From Harmothoe impar (lineage: Eukaryota > Annelida > Polychaeta > Phyllodocida > Polynoidae), in the NCBI GenBank assembly GCA_947462335.1, contig OX381707.1:58438073-58502072 (forward strand): a stretch of DNA of 64,000 nt, given 5' to 3'. Made by a program: the position numbers and the translations under genes. Numbering within the stretch: position 1 is the stretch's first letter; every line of letters begins with the position of its first letter. Below are positions 51,411-62,663 of this stretch, piece by piece. The notes below the pieces were generated by a model. It saw nothing but the letters and a program-made list of their open reading frames with translations. It had not been told where the DNA came from and ran no database searches.

Positions 51411-51740
51411 GCTGAGTACTGATTGGCTCGCTCACGCAACATATAAGAGCTATTCCCTGATTGGCTCACCTACATACGAGGCATGCTCTGATTGGCTGGT
51501 TTACTACCGGATCGATGATACCCACCACGCAGCGCTGACCGGAAGGGTCGGGTCAGCGTCTGGGAGGCCAAGGTCAAGGCCGGTCGATCGGCACCCCGCG
51601 TCCACTTACCAGCCCCATTAATTCTCGCGGTATCCTGCAGCGTCCACGTGATTGCACGAGACTTGAGCACTGCACCCCGTACCGACTGGCGGTGGACGTC
51701 CGGCGGAGATCTTACCCCGGCCCACTGGTAGATACTCAGA
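51411..51740. promoter_or_regulatory. Three NF-Y boxes followed by a CpG-rich block (candidate promoter)
   Basis: CTGATTGGCT, the reverse complement of the full NF-Y consensus, occurs at 51419-51428, 51457-51466 and 51488-51497. ACATATAAGAGC lies between the first two. Next comes a CpG-rich segment (51510-51730) with AGGTCAAGG and CCACGTG. Promoter activity is inferred only from motifs; no transcript is visible. Confidence 0.4.
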
Positions 51741-54254
51741 TAGCAGTGGTACGATTAGGACTAAGTGCTAGCGGGACTGGAGACAAGGGTGGGGTTTGGG
51801 GTAGGGTGGAGGGACAGGAAATAAAATACTTAATGATTGATGAAGGAAAGATGGCTAGGAGCGATACCTTGGGGTTACTCTGAACGTTCAAGTGGTATTG
51901 AACAAGATGTGCAGGTGCAAGGAACAGGCTATATATTAGGGTTACATTATAGTTCTGTTGTGGTATATATGACAGCTACCTTGGGATAGTAAAGATCATT
52001 GAAGAAACAGTGGAGCAGGTTGTAGCAGTGGCCTGTGGGATACTGGAGGTGAGGTCTGGTGGAAGTAGGGGGACAGAGCAGTGTGTGTGAGAAGTAGATG
52101 GTTAGGGGCGGTAATGGTGAGGAGATTTTCTGCGGATTGACAAGTAAGATCTGAGTTTGAGAGGGGAGTGGTGGTGAAGATAGTGATGGGGAGTGGTGGG
52201 GGTGGGGTAGAGCCTGATGTAGCTTGGTTAGACGTGGACATGGCATGGTGTGTCAAGACGTAAAGAAGCAGAACCCAAACCAGGCACCTCCGGCTATCCT
52301 GCCAGACGGAGTGTCAAAGTGTTTCTGACAGCACCGCATTGGGATCGATCTCATAAAACATTTATAAGATTGATTTCTTAAATGTTCTCCCTTCGGCTGA
52401 GGTTGAACGCCATGACCTTCCCCACGACCTCTCTTAAGAGCACTTTCAGCGTGTCTTTCATTCCTTTCTGATCAAATTCCCTGTCAGGATCAGATGCAAC
52501 AACCATAGAAAATGGGGTCAGAACTAAAGGAAAGGTAACTTGGGGTCAGTTATTTAAATTTGTATAAAGTTATGTAACTGCTTTTATTTATCTATTTCTA
52601 TGGTATATTACCAGCAGGTAATATGCCCCCAAAATTTATAAAATATATTATGTTCATGAAAAGCAATTTTGAGCCAAAGGTGGTGTAAGCTGAACTAAAA
52701 CATAGATCTACAGTAGAATAAATAGGAATTGCCAGAAAGCACCTCTCCTGTCTAAGGGGAGAAGTGTCATTCTGATCACACTCCACAGCGAAAATCAGAT
52801 CAGAGTTGAAGTTCTTAGTCATGAGACGGTGTGACCCTCCCTAAAGGCCAACCACCCAGTCTACACCTCATCCCGGGGTCACTTTCAACCTGTCCTCCTC
52901 AATATATGTAAAGGGCACGGCCTGAGGCAATGCAGGGAATTACTGGTGAATGAGTCCCGTCTTGGTGTCTTTGGACGGCTGTGGTCTTCCATTGAGCACC
53001 TTTGTAGAGCACAGTGGGGTGCCAAATAGGGCCTAACTTCATAATACTACTACAAAGTAGGCGCTAAAACATTGAATTTTATCTGGGGTTTATCTGGGGT
53101 TTCTTTGCAAATTCGTCTTTAAGGAGGGCTGGCCAGTCAGGTGTATTCTTATAAAGAGTGTCAGGTGCCATTCATATCCTCAATTTTAGAAACAAGCCTG
53201 TTTAACCTTATTGGAGCTGTATAAGGAGTTCAACATTGATATGGTACACAGGGCCAGGGTACCTACCGCATGGAAAAGAGAGGACATGAAAAAATCCCTA
53301 TATACATTTTGTATAAGGTAAAAACAAGGAAAATGGGTTTGACACCCAGTATGAAAAATCCCGCAATATTGAAAAAAGTCACGACCACTAAATGAAGGGA
53401 GAACTATTGGATCGGATATTTGCATCAGATCTAATTTTTCACCCTTGTGTATTTGGGTTGCCATGTTAAGCCTATTCACTACATGTCACTACCTCTTAGT
53501 GGAGGACCCGATATTGAATATTAATAGCAGTTCCAAGGCAAACAGCACAGGGAAAATCTGCCATGGTTAAGGTAAACACAGGGAAATAGAAAATTGAATT
53601 TGGGTGGGTACCCTGCATAGAATACCCAAGTGCGCAGATCGTATTTTATTGCGGGGTTGACTTTTGTGTACTGTGAAGAGTAGCTCACCTTTCAGTAGTC
53701 TCCACAGTCCCACCTGCGTGGGGCCCTCCCAGTGGTAATCAGCTTATTGCCCACCTACCTGACACCTCATAGCTCCACCCCCTCCCCCAACCATACAATA
53801 TATACCCCCACCTCCAGGGTGCCACAGCTAAAAAGTGTTGAGTTACCTAACCACAGGTCGCATACGCCGGCCGAATATTGCTCGTCTGAAGAAAACAGCA
53901 CACACTGCTCCTGTTGCAAACGCGATTCTAAAGCAGCCAATGAAAAAGTTAAAGCTGGGCCGTCGGGGAAAAAGTTCAGCATTTATAGACATGGCCATAA
54001 ATAGCCTAGTTGTACAAGCTTCCACCAGAGGGCAGCAGTGAGTGTGTACCTCTTCAAGCAGAGTATCAGGCACAACATGTGCTAAGTTCCTTAGTATAAA
54101 GGAATAGGTAGGCTAGTTGGAAGGTCTGATTGCGCATACTTGATTTAAACCAGAATTTTATAAGCAGCAGCATGGGGGTCGGGTCTTAAAAACAGTATAG
54201 AAAATCTAATAGTTAGGGCCTACTACCAGCAGAAAGGCAAGGGTAAAAGGTTGG
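51741..54254. other. Non-coding stretch
   Basis: No gene recognised. G-rich text at 52010-52210 is open on the minus strand without a known domain. At 53815-54040 overlapping open frames on both strands include a basic peptide, but no family is recognisable. Confidence 0.4.
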
Positions 54255-54589
54255 TTCTGCCTGGAATTGAACCCGGGCCCCGCCGGTGCAAAGCGAGAAC
54301 AGTAACCACTTCACCAGCAAGGTTTTGGATATTTAGTTCAATGTAAAAGCACTGCCTTGAAGCCTTACTCACATAGTGTCACACATGGTTGACAAACCTG
54401 ACACTAGAGGGCAGCTATGAGCCAGAAGCTGTGAATTGTGGCAATAAAATTACTGTATGAAGATATTAGGACCTCCCTATCTTGATTTACCCACTTGTAC
54501 TCGCGCCCCGACTTCTCACATGACTCATTTTCATCCTTTTCCTATACTGCTTGTTTCCTTCCCTGGCTCTTCCTTATAAACAGCATTAT
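54255..54589 (-). mobile_element. tRNA-ended repeat, copy 1
   Basis: Near-identical to 55140-55459. On the minus strand the tRNA-like part (A box TGGTGAAGTGGTTAC, B box GGGTTCAATTCC, end CAGGCAGAA) lies at the 3' end of the repeat rather than at its head. The body shows CACTAGAGGGCAGCTATGAG and other non-coding text. Unusual layout for a SINE. Confidence 0.8.
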
Positions 54590-55139
54590 CACATATATCA
54601 TGATCAGTGCCCATGTACTTGGTGCTTGAAGTGGCCTATCATGTTGGAGATAATATGTGCCACACTGGGTGAATGGAACCATCTTCACCTTCAGTGCCAG
54701 AGGCCTAGTAATGAGTCCCAGTGTAGGGTATATAAAAAGTTTCAGGGTTTTTTGGTCAGCAAGTCAGGTTTGATAAAGGTCCCTAATATTCACTTGATTT
54801 ATCCAAGTTGTACAGTGGATCATTGGTTGTAATCCCAATGAGATTTCAATGACCAAACAGATCGAGAGTTATGAAATGTTTGTCTTCTATGTGCAAAATA
54901 CGACCGCAGGAACACAGTTTCGAGACTAACCCCAAGAAAATCAGGAAACCGATACACTATACACTATACTGCTGTACATAGAGCTGCCCCCCCCCACCCC
55001 ACCATCCAAGTGAATGTTCTTAAACCTAATCTATATATCATCTGAAGGGATGCAAAACTCCTGACCATGCATATTTGCCTGTCTTTTATTCTTGTTATTT
55101 TTGGGAGGGATAGGCGTTTTCATAAGGGAAAAAAATTGC

Positions 55140-55459
55140 TTCTGCCTGGAATTGAACCCGGGCCCCGCCGGTGCAAAGCGAGAACAGTAACCACTTCACC
55201 AGCAAGGTTCTGGATATTTAGTTCAATGTAAAAGCACTTGCTCACATAGTTGACACACTTGGTTGACAAACCTGACACTAGAGGGCAGCTATGAGCCAGA
55301 AGCTGTGAATTGTGGCATAAAATTACTGTATGAAGATATTAGGACCTCCCTATCTTGATTTACCCACTTGTACTCGCGCCCCGACTTCTCACATGACTCA
55401 TTTTCATCCTTTTCCTATACTGCTTGTTTCCTTCCCTGGCTCTTCCTTACAAACAGTAT
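55140..55459 (-). mobile_element. tRNA-ended repeat, copy 2
   Basis: Same orientation as 54255-54589 and about 885 bases away, with a ~12-base deletion after AAAAGCAC. Flanks differ at both ends, so the shared block defines the element borders. Confidence 0.8.
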
Positions 55460-56057
55460 TACTGTAAAACCTTGCATATAGGCCACAGCTTGCGTGCAAG
55501 TCAGATCACCAGTGCTGCTTATTCCTCACTAGCGGGATACCAGTGCTGCCACAATTGGGGACACTTAGAACTAGCAGTGTGGGTCTCAGGGGGGCCAAAC
55601 ATCAGGGGGAGAGTGGAGCAATGATTACACTAGGCTTCTACATGTGTATTATGCATTGGTTGTACTTGGACACACCTTTTATTATCTGTCCAATATAGGG
55701 TTGTGGTTAGGGCAATGGACTCATGACTAGCAGTACCTAAGTTCAAATCCCCTCCAGGCTAGGTGTGGTGACCATTTTAACCCCATTGGTTGCAAAAGCT
55801 TGCACCAAAAGTTTTGGCAAAACGTTTTTGTAAAACATTTTATGAACCTTTGCAAAAGGTTTGGGTATAGTCTTTTGGTAACCACTTTTGGTAACCATCT
55901 ATGTTACACTAAAAGCCACACCAAGGACCGAACCCTGGACCCTTAGATTGGGAGTTCCAGGCTCTCCTGGTTGAGCTATGGAGGCTGCTGGTAGGTCCAG
56001 GTACAATAGGTAAACTCTGTTATTGATTATCCGCATTAATGATCAATGCTAGATAAT

Positions 56058-56256
56058 TGGGACCTTTAGCAAACCCGACGTAGCTTATTTAAAGGCCCAG
56101 CACCCCTATATATAGAGCTGAGTACCTGTCCCGACTGCACTCTGACTGTTACTGGACGTGCAGTAAGAACTGCGGGTTTAACCCAGACGTATCCTATGCT
56201 TTCAGCACTGCTACGTCTGCGTTAAATGAGCTTTTACGTGGTTGCTAAAGGTCCCT
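56058..56256. mobile_element. AGGGACCTTTAGCAA element (199 bp), TSD AAT
   Basis: Left end TGGGACCTTTAGCAAACC, right end GGTTGCTAAAGGTCCCT, with AAT at 56055-56057 and 56257-56259. The interior includes the family blocks CAGACGTATCCTATG and CACTGCTACGTCTGCG. Confidence 0.75.
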
Positions 56257-56269
56257 AATGGTAGGCCTA

Positions 56270-56449
56270 CACTGTAATAGGGACTTTGAACAACCAATGG
56301 GGTCGAACCCAAGGTAATAAACTCAAAGGCATGTTCCCTAACAGATCAGGGGCAGACCCAAAATAAACAAGATTTATTTGTGAATGGTCTACTCTAGACT
56401 GTTAGCCTGGGTTCGACCCCATTTGTTGTTCAAGGTCCCTATCACAGTG
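56270..56449. mobile_element. Related TIR element with ~42-bp ends containing GGGTTCGA
   Basis: Left end CACTGTAATAGGGACTTTGA, continuing ACAACCAATGGGGTCGAACC; the right end is its reverse complement with three or four changes. The AGGGACCTTGAACAAC motif is a variant of AGGGACCTTTAGCAAC, so this looks like a cousin of the surrounding family. The B-box-like GGTTCGACCCC lies in each end. Confidence 0.75.
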
Positions 56450-56460
56450 CACCATTATTT

Positions 56461-56674
56461 AGGGACCTTTAGCAAACCCGACGTAGCTCATTAAACGCAG
56501 ACGTATCCTATCCTTTCAGCACTGCTACATCTGCATTTAATAGGGACCTTTAGCAAACCACGTAAAAGCTCATTAAACGCAGACGTAGCAGTGCTGAAGA
56601 CATAGGATACGTCTAATGAGCTTTTACGTGGTTGCTAAAGGTCCCTAATGAGCTTTTACGTGGTTGCTAAAGGA
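56461..56674. mobile_element. AGGGACC element interrupted by a nested copy
   Basis: Left part 56461-56538 and right part 56650-56674 join as CTGCATTTAATGAGCTTTTA, the family consensus, when the insertion at 56542-56646 and one AAT are removed. The right terminus is degraded (AAAGGAACT). Confidence 0.75.
56542..56646. mobile_element. AGGGACC hairpin element (105 bp), nested, TSD AAT
   Basis: Ends AGGGACCTTTAGCAAACC and GGTTGCTAAAGGTCCCT. AAT at 56539-56541 and 56647-56649. Almost the whole element is self-complementary. Confidence 0.9.
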
Positions 56675-57047
56675 ACTTATAGCATTGATCATTAATGAGG
56701 ATAATCAATAACAAAGTTTACCTATTGTACCTGGACCTACCAGCAGCCTCCATAGCTCAACCAGGAGAGCCTGGAACTCCCAATCTAAGGGTCCAGGGTT
56801 CAGTCCTTGGTGTGGCTTTTAGTGTAACATATAGATGGTTACCAAAAGTGGTTACCAAAAGACTATACCCAAACCTTTTGCAAAGGTTCATAAAATGTTT
56901 TACAAAAACGTTTTGCCAAAACTTTTGGTGCAAGCTTTTGCAACCAATGGGGTTAAAATGGTCACCACACCTAGCCTGGAGGGGATTTGAACTTAGGTAC
57001 TGCTAGTCATGAGTCCATTGTCCTAACCACAACCCTATATTGGACAG

Positions 57048-58043
57048 GTAAAAGATTTCAGGTGTCCTAGCATGCAGGGAATGTAGTAGTTCCACTCTCC
57101 AAGCAGAGCTTTAGCCCCCTGATCTGGTCCACATGATTTGCTGAAGCTAGTGACTGGAAAGGAGAGAGTGCATACTGGGACCAGTCCAATATGGCGCTGT
57201 CCAGTGGACATCCAGCTAGAGGGGAATAGGATCGGCCCAAAGTCGGGGTGTGGCTTATACCCCAGTTTTCTCAAAGTTTGAGATCAATAGGCATTGGCAT
57301 TTGTCTATTTATATAGAAAAACTGATATTATATTGTAAGTCAGTATGTGCATGCACCATATTATATATAGACATGTCTAGTCATGTAAAAAATATAGCAG
57401 CTTTACATTAGACTTACCAGATCCCGGCAACTCCAGCTTTCTGGTACATTGCTACCTCCATGGGCGTCCTCATCATGGAGGACGCCTAGGGTGTGAAAAG
57501 TCCTGGTGTATCACTGCCATCCAAGAGCTTATTAGAATACTTCTAATTAGACCATGTTATTGTCCTTCCTCATTTATAAAAGCACATGCAAGGCAAAGTG
57601 GAATAACTACTCCCTATGTTGCTATGTTTTTAATTATTTAAATCACATAGAAAATGAGCAGAATGTCTTTATTTGACCAGATTAATCGGATATTTAGTAC
57701 AAGTGGAACTATAACTCAATTGTGATTTTTTTGCAAAGTTTTGGAAACATTTCACTCACATGAAATGATAGATACATATCTCCTCTAGGTGAATGCAGGT
57801 CATTTAGTAATGGACACATATCCATGAAACCCTGTTTACTAAATTCCCAATATATGCAAAAGAAAATCAATAGTCACTCTTTACACATACTGACTGGGAA
57901 GGGAACCAGCCACCTTCAGATGCATAGTTCCGTGCTCTAGGTGCCCACCTATTGAGGCATGTGTTAGTAGAGCTACCGAAACTATGACCAGTGGGGACTG
58001 TGTCATTATCTAGAGTTGTTGTTGGAGAAAGAGCAGTGTTTGT
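57048..58043. other. Non-coding stretch between palindromes
   Basis: No gene. The text around 57060-57290 is GC-moderate and open for 79 codons on the minus strand without a recognisable domain. Confidence 0.4.
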
Positions 58044-58309
58044 AGGGACCTTTAGCAACCACGGCAAAGCTCATGAAACGTAGACGTAAAATAGTTGTTA
58101 ACCATTGCTGCCAATGCACATAGCTCATTAAATGCAGACTAGCCCATACTTTTAGCATTGTAATGTGTGCTTTTAATAGGAACCTTTAGCAAACTCATCG
58201 TAGCTCATTAAACACAGACATAACAGTGCTGATGGTACAGGCATTAAATGAGCTATGTATGTTGGCTAAAGGTCCCTAATGAGCTAAATCACATTTGGTG
58301 ATGGTCCCC
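58044..58309. mobile_element. Older AGGGACC element with nested copy
   Basis: Starts AGGGACCTTTAGCAACCACG. The right part after 58280 (GAGCTAAATC...GGTCCCC) is diverged. Interrupted by 58178-58277. Confidence 0.55.
58178..58277. mobile_element. AGGGACC hairpin element (100 bp), nested, TSD AAT
   Basis: Ends AGGAACCTTTAGCAAAC and GGCTAAAGGTCCCT. AAT at 58175-58177 and 58278-58280. The host sequence TTTTAATGAGCT is the same site as in the 56542-56646 insertion. Confidence 0.8.
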
Positions 58310-58594
58310 AGGAAACTGGGGTGAGGAAGGGTGAGACTTGTGCGAGCATGCCCATAGAGCAAGGTAGGGTGAGCCCTGTGTGAAGAAGCTCAGCCCCTGT
58401 GCTAGACTGGGCAAGCCTAGTGCCTATAACCACCTCTGCCCAAACCCACACTGAGGGTAAACCTCTGGTCTGTGTGCGGACACACCACCTTATCCAAGGT
58501 CACCCAAGCATGCACACCAGTAGTTAGTAGTAGGTTATGTATTGCATTGGTGGATAAATAGAGGTTCCTTTATATGGCCACCCAATACAGATCC

Positions 58595-58700
58595 GATAGT
58601 ATAGTGGTCATCACTGCTGCTTTGTATGTGAAAGGTCCAGGGTTCAAGACTCAGCCATGTCAACCTACCCACCATTTTATCTTTCATTGTCTATTTTACG
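58595..58700 (+). repeat. tRNA-like module T1 (left arm of P2)
   Basis: A box ATAGTATAGTGGTCATCAC and B box GGGTTCAAGACTC, then ATGTCAACCTACCCACC and ATTTTATCTT. Complement present at 62998-63090. It resembles Asp/Glu/Val-type heads, but the 3' half lacks an acceptor strand. Confidence 0.65.
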
Positions 58701-58997
58701 AACCTAACTTTACAATTGTCCACATCTCATTGGTCTATTGTTCTTAAAACATGGGGCAACTGGGAGAACTCGCATCACAGCTGCATAAGGGCCTTCATTA
58801 TGCTACTGCAAGCCCTGTTGCAAATTATCCACAGTGCCACACAGTCCCAGCCATCAAGCCTGGATGTGGGCAGTGGAGAGTTGGATAGGGCTAGCACAAG
58901 ATGGAGGCTTGTGAGAGGGGCAATCCTAGGAACAAGAGGTTAAACATTCCAATGTACAATACATATAGGTTCCTTAGATATCACAATCTGGTACCCA

Positions 58998-59205
58998 TAT
59001 TGTAGTCTAGTGGTCATCACAGTTGCCCTGTATCCCAAACGTCCAGGGTTCGTGACTCGGCTATGTCAACCTTCCCACCATTTTATCTTCAATTTTCTAT
59101 GTTTATGAAGAAAAAATGGTGGGTAGGTTGACATGACCGAGTCACAAACCCTGGACCTTTGGGGTGCAAGGCAATGGTGCTGACCACTATACTACAGTGT
59201 GGGTG
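58998..59205. repeat. Tail-to-tail pair of tRNA-like modules (left arm of P2)
   Basis: The plus-strand module (TAGTCTAGTGGTCATCAC...GGGTTCGTGACTC...CACCATTTTATCTTC) faces a minus-strand module of the same sequence. They meet at about 59098 with a spacer of about 20 bases (TTTTCTATGTTTATGAAG). Confidence 0.75.
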
Positions 59206-59365
59206 TGAGGCTTTGATATAAGTAACTGATATATATTGGACAACCCCACACCTTGTGCAAGCCCTTACCCACCTCTCACCCAAGTTCCCCAACCACCAGC
59301 TAGCCACTGGGTGGGATTGGGTGGGCATGTGGAAGGGCTAGGGCACCTCACCCAAAGCTCACACT

Positions 59366-59476
59366 AGGGACCTTTAACAACCACGTAAAAGCTCATTAAA
59401 TGCAGACGTATCCTATCCTTTCAGCACTGCTACGCCTGGGTTTTATAAGCTTTTACGTGGTTTGCTAAAGGTCCCC
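59366..59476. mobile_element. AGGGACC hairpin element (111 bp), TSD ACT
   Basis: Ends AGGGACCTTTAACAACCACG and CGTGGTTTGCTAAAGGTCCC(C). ACT at 59363-59365 and 59477-59479. Self-complementary except for a central TATCCTATCCTTTCAGC block. Confidence 0.9.
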
Positions 59477-59781
59477 ACTACCTCACCCCCTGAGCTAGGC
59501 ACAAAAGTAGTTTGCCCTGGCTGGCACTAGCATACCCTAGTCTCACACCAGATTCCTGGGTCCCTATTAGGGACCTTTAGCAAACCACGTAAAAGCTTTA
59601 TCAGCTTTTATTACACGATTGGGCCACACATCGTGCTTTTTCGGGGATATCCCCGTGCTGATATCTAGTGATATCGGCACTCTTCCGATCGATATTGGCG
59701 CTCTTCCGCTGAATATCAGCACTCTTCCGGTAATTCTGAGCAATTCCGAAATTTCGTCACCCATAAAATCCACAGTTTCAT

Positions 59782-59862
59782 TGTGATTCGAACACTGTAC
59801 CCCAAGTGTTCAAGTCGGACGCTCTACATACCATGCCATCGAGGCGCATGTAACAGTTGGGG
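59782..59862 (-). repeat. tRNA-like sequence
   Basis: On the minus strand: CGATGGCATGGTATGTAGAG (A-box region) and AGTGTTCGAATCAC (B box) with tRNA-like spacing. Acceptor pairing is poor. Confidence 0.5.
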
Positions 59863-60446
59863 ACCAAACAAGGAGTCTATAGCCAGAGTTTCAGCCCCGT
59901 AGGGCCATTATTTACCGACTTATAGAAGAAAAGACATTTTTTGGTATAATTTCTGTGAAACTCAATAACTTTTTTCTTTTTTCTTTTATTATCAAGATAG
60001 AAGTTGGACTTTACTTACCTATTTGTTAAAATAATTCGAGGGCCGTTTTTTTACATATACATATATACATTTTAAAAAGGTACATTTTCACCCAGGCTCC
60101 AACCGGGGACCTGAGGTGTGTGAGACGGACCTCCTTGTTGCCAAACCTTTCTGGCCATGGTACATGGGGAGGGAAACGCTGGATATATTGAAGTCTACTG
60201 GCGAGCGGTTAGTTTTCAAAGCAGCAGGTCGCGCAGTAGTAGGGGGTCTGGATGGGGGGTGCCAATTTTCACTGTCGATTTTAAGAAATGGCAGTGTCGC
60301 CCTGTCAATTTTAAGAAATGACCATGTCACCATGTTGATTTTAAGAAAAGGCCATGTCCCATGTCAATATCTCTTATATTCCTCATGTCGCATGTCACTA
60401 AGCTAAAAAGAGGCCCATGTTGCCATGTGGTCCACACCAATGTAGT

Positions 60447-60557
60447 AGGGACCTTTAGCAACCAGGTAAAAGCTCATTAAACGCAAACGTATCCTATCCT
60501 TTCAGCACTGCTACATCAGCGTTTTATAAGCTTTTACGTGGTTTGCTAAAGGTCCCT
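60447..60557. mobile_element. AGGGACC hairpin element (111 bp)
   Basis: Ends AGGGACCTTTAGCAACCAGG and GTGGTTTGCTAAAGGTCCCT. Same length and central block as 59366-59476. Flanking 3-mers AGT/ACT are one mismatch apart. Confidence 0.85.
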
Positions 60558-60891
60558 ACTCTCACATCCTCAGACCCGCCCATACCTAGCCACAGCCTAC
60601 ACCAGAGCTGGATTATATACAGATGGTGGCCGAGTCTAGTAACGCGGCGGAGTGGGACTGTGGGAGTGGGAGGGGGCTGCCTGCCTGCGGCCGGCCACTC
60701 ACGTGGGTAGGCCTACACGGCCGGTATCATGCCGACCCTTTGGGAGTGTATCAACACCGGAGGGTTGGCATGATGCAGTAAGGAGTTAATATAATCGTGT
60801 AATAAACTTATATTGAATGGCTATATAAAGGCACTTGTGAGGTGTATCGTATGGATATCGGGCATGAGGCGCGTGGTTGCTAAAGGTCCCT

Positions 60892-61987
60892 AGTCACCAC
60901 TGGCCATAGTTTCTGTGCCTCCCTGAAAATATGCACCAGGAGGTAAACAGCCTACCATGCTGCATAAGGCATCCTCTGTGGCCTAGTGGTTAGAGTGCCC
61001 TAGCTAGGGAGGGGAGAAAAAAATTAGGTCAACAGTAGTGTATTCCTTATTATGGTAGATCTTTAGATATTACATTTGGAAGTATTCACCTTTTTTCATT
61101 TTGAATCTAGACCAGGTAGAACCTGAGATTTTGTCATTTGAAGATGCCACATCTGCACATTTTGCACATATAGGCCATAGTGGAAATGGATCTTATGACT
61201 GTGATTTGAGATTGTGATGTTGATACCATTTCCAATCAACAGGGGGCACTACTGACCGTAGGTCTAATGGGCCAGGTCAATCAGGGCAGTGGTGCACTAG
61301 TGTGGCAGTGGTGTCTCCTGGTGTGGGACACCTGAGGTGGCTCTGACCAGTGTGCCCAGCTACTAAACTCTTATCTACAGAGGTTGCTGTCTGACCTGGT
61401 CTGATGTTCCAAATGTTTAACTGATAAGGCTAAGCACTTGGCAATTATCTATGGCCTAGATCTTTTTGGTCTTGGGAACTTCTGATGTTATATTTACATA
61501 TTCCAGTACTAGTAATAGTGTATCATTGACTGGTATTTTATGTATAGGGATAATACTTCAAGAGAGTAAATCCCTATGGGAGAATAATGCTATATACATT
61601 TTATCCAATGCTGATGGCTAAGGACTTCCCAGATAGCTAGAGCCTTGAAACCCGGGAAATGCACACTTCGGTTCACATATTTTCAGATAATCATACTAGT
61701 TATATGCTGAACAAATTATTTTTATAAATGCATAGAGGTGCAATATGTCTATTATTGGTGAAAATTTACATAACACAAACTATTTAGGGATACATATCCT
61801 TGTCACCTTTCCTGGTTCCTTGCACATACATCATAAAACTAGGACAAAAATAATGTCATTTCAAGCAGCATGGCTCACACAAATGGGAATTCCCTGAGGG
61901 TCATTCCAGAGCCCTGAATCCTACCTAGTCACAGTGCACGGCCTGAATGGCCGTAGTGGCGCCACCTTGTGTATTCCTCCCCTCCTA
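60892..61987. other. Non-coding stretch in the loop of P2
   Basis: A truncated tRNA-like A box (TGGCCTAGTGGTTAGAGTGC) lies at 60980-61000. Otherwise ordinary AT-rich DNA without recognised elements. Confidence 0.45.
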
Positions 61988-62139
61988 CCCTAGCCCTTCC
62001 ACATGCCAACCCAATCCCACCCAGTGGCTAGCTGGTGGTGGGGGAACTTGGATGAGAGCTGGGTAAGGGCTTGCACAAGGTGTGGGATTGTCCAATATGC
62101 AATATTTATCAGTTATTCATATATCACCATCTCATACCC

Positions 62140-62350
62140 GCACTGTAGTATAGTGGTCAGCACCATCGCCTTGCACTCCAAAGGTCCAGTGTTCGTGACT
62201 CTGCCATGTCAACTTACCCACCATTTTTTCTTCATAAACATAGAAAATTGAAGATAAAATGGTGGGATGGTTGACATAGCCAAGTCACTAATCCTGGGCC
62301 TTTGAGATACAAGCCGACTGTGATGACCACTAGACCAGCATGTGGGTATG
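62140..62350. repeat. Tail-to-tail pair of tRNA-like modules (right arm of P2)
   Basis: Counterpart of 58998-59205: plus-strand TAGTATAGTGGTCAGCACCA...GTTCGTGACTC, and the minus-strand mate ending near 62345, joined by CTTCATAAACATAGAAAATT. Confidence 0.75.
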
Positions 62351-62663
62351 AGATTGTGATAAGGAACCTATATGTATTGTACATTGGAATGTTTTAACCC
62401 TTTGTTCCTAGCATTGCCCTCACACAAGCCTCCATCTTGTGCAAGCCCTTTCCAACTCTCCCAATGTTGCCCAAATCCAGGCTTGATGGCTGGGATTGTG
62501 CGGCACTGTGGAAGAGTTGCGACAGGGGCTTGCAGTAGCATAATGAAGGCCCTTATGCAGCTGTCATGTGAGTTCCCCAAGTTGCCCCTTGTTTTAAGAA
62601 CAATAGACCAGTGAGATGTATTTTGTGGACAATTGTAAAGTTAGGTTTCTAAAAATAGACAAT

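Larger units (their letters stand above)
55686..57047. repeat. Large palindrome P1 (arms ~390 bp, centre ~575 bp)
   Basis: Left arm 55686-56080 is the reverse complement of 56655-57047 with few mismatches, from CTGTCCAATATAGGG / CCCTATATTGGACAG inwards to GATCAATGCTA / AGCATTGATC. Each arm carries two convergent tRNA-like modules: GTGGTTAGGGCAATGG...GTTCAAATCCCC, and on the other strand ATAGCTCAACCAGGAGAG...GGGTTCAGTCC. The centre holds the AGGGACC-family elements and a second TIR element. No coding frame. Confidence 0.9.
59569..60891. mobile_element. Long AGGGACC-ended element (1.32 kb)
   Basis: Left end AGGGACCTTTAGCAAACCAC, right end GTGGTTGCTAAAGGTCCCT, and subterminal TTATTACACGATT / AATCGTGTAATAA are also inverted. 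The interior holds three spaced copies of GATATYGGCRCTCTTCCG (59670-59735), two minus-strand tRNA-like segments (59782-59862 and ~60090-60150), the nested element at 60447-60557, and GTCGATTTTAAG repeats (60262-60420). Flanking 3-mers ATT/AGT do not match. No transposase frame. Confidence 0.65.

Noticed and set aside
53767..54041. Overlapping open frames on both strands, one encoding a basic peptide
   Set aside because: Frames on both strands and no recognisable family. It could be a transposon remnant but cannot be supported.
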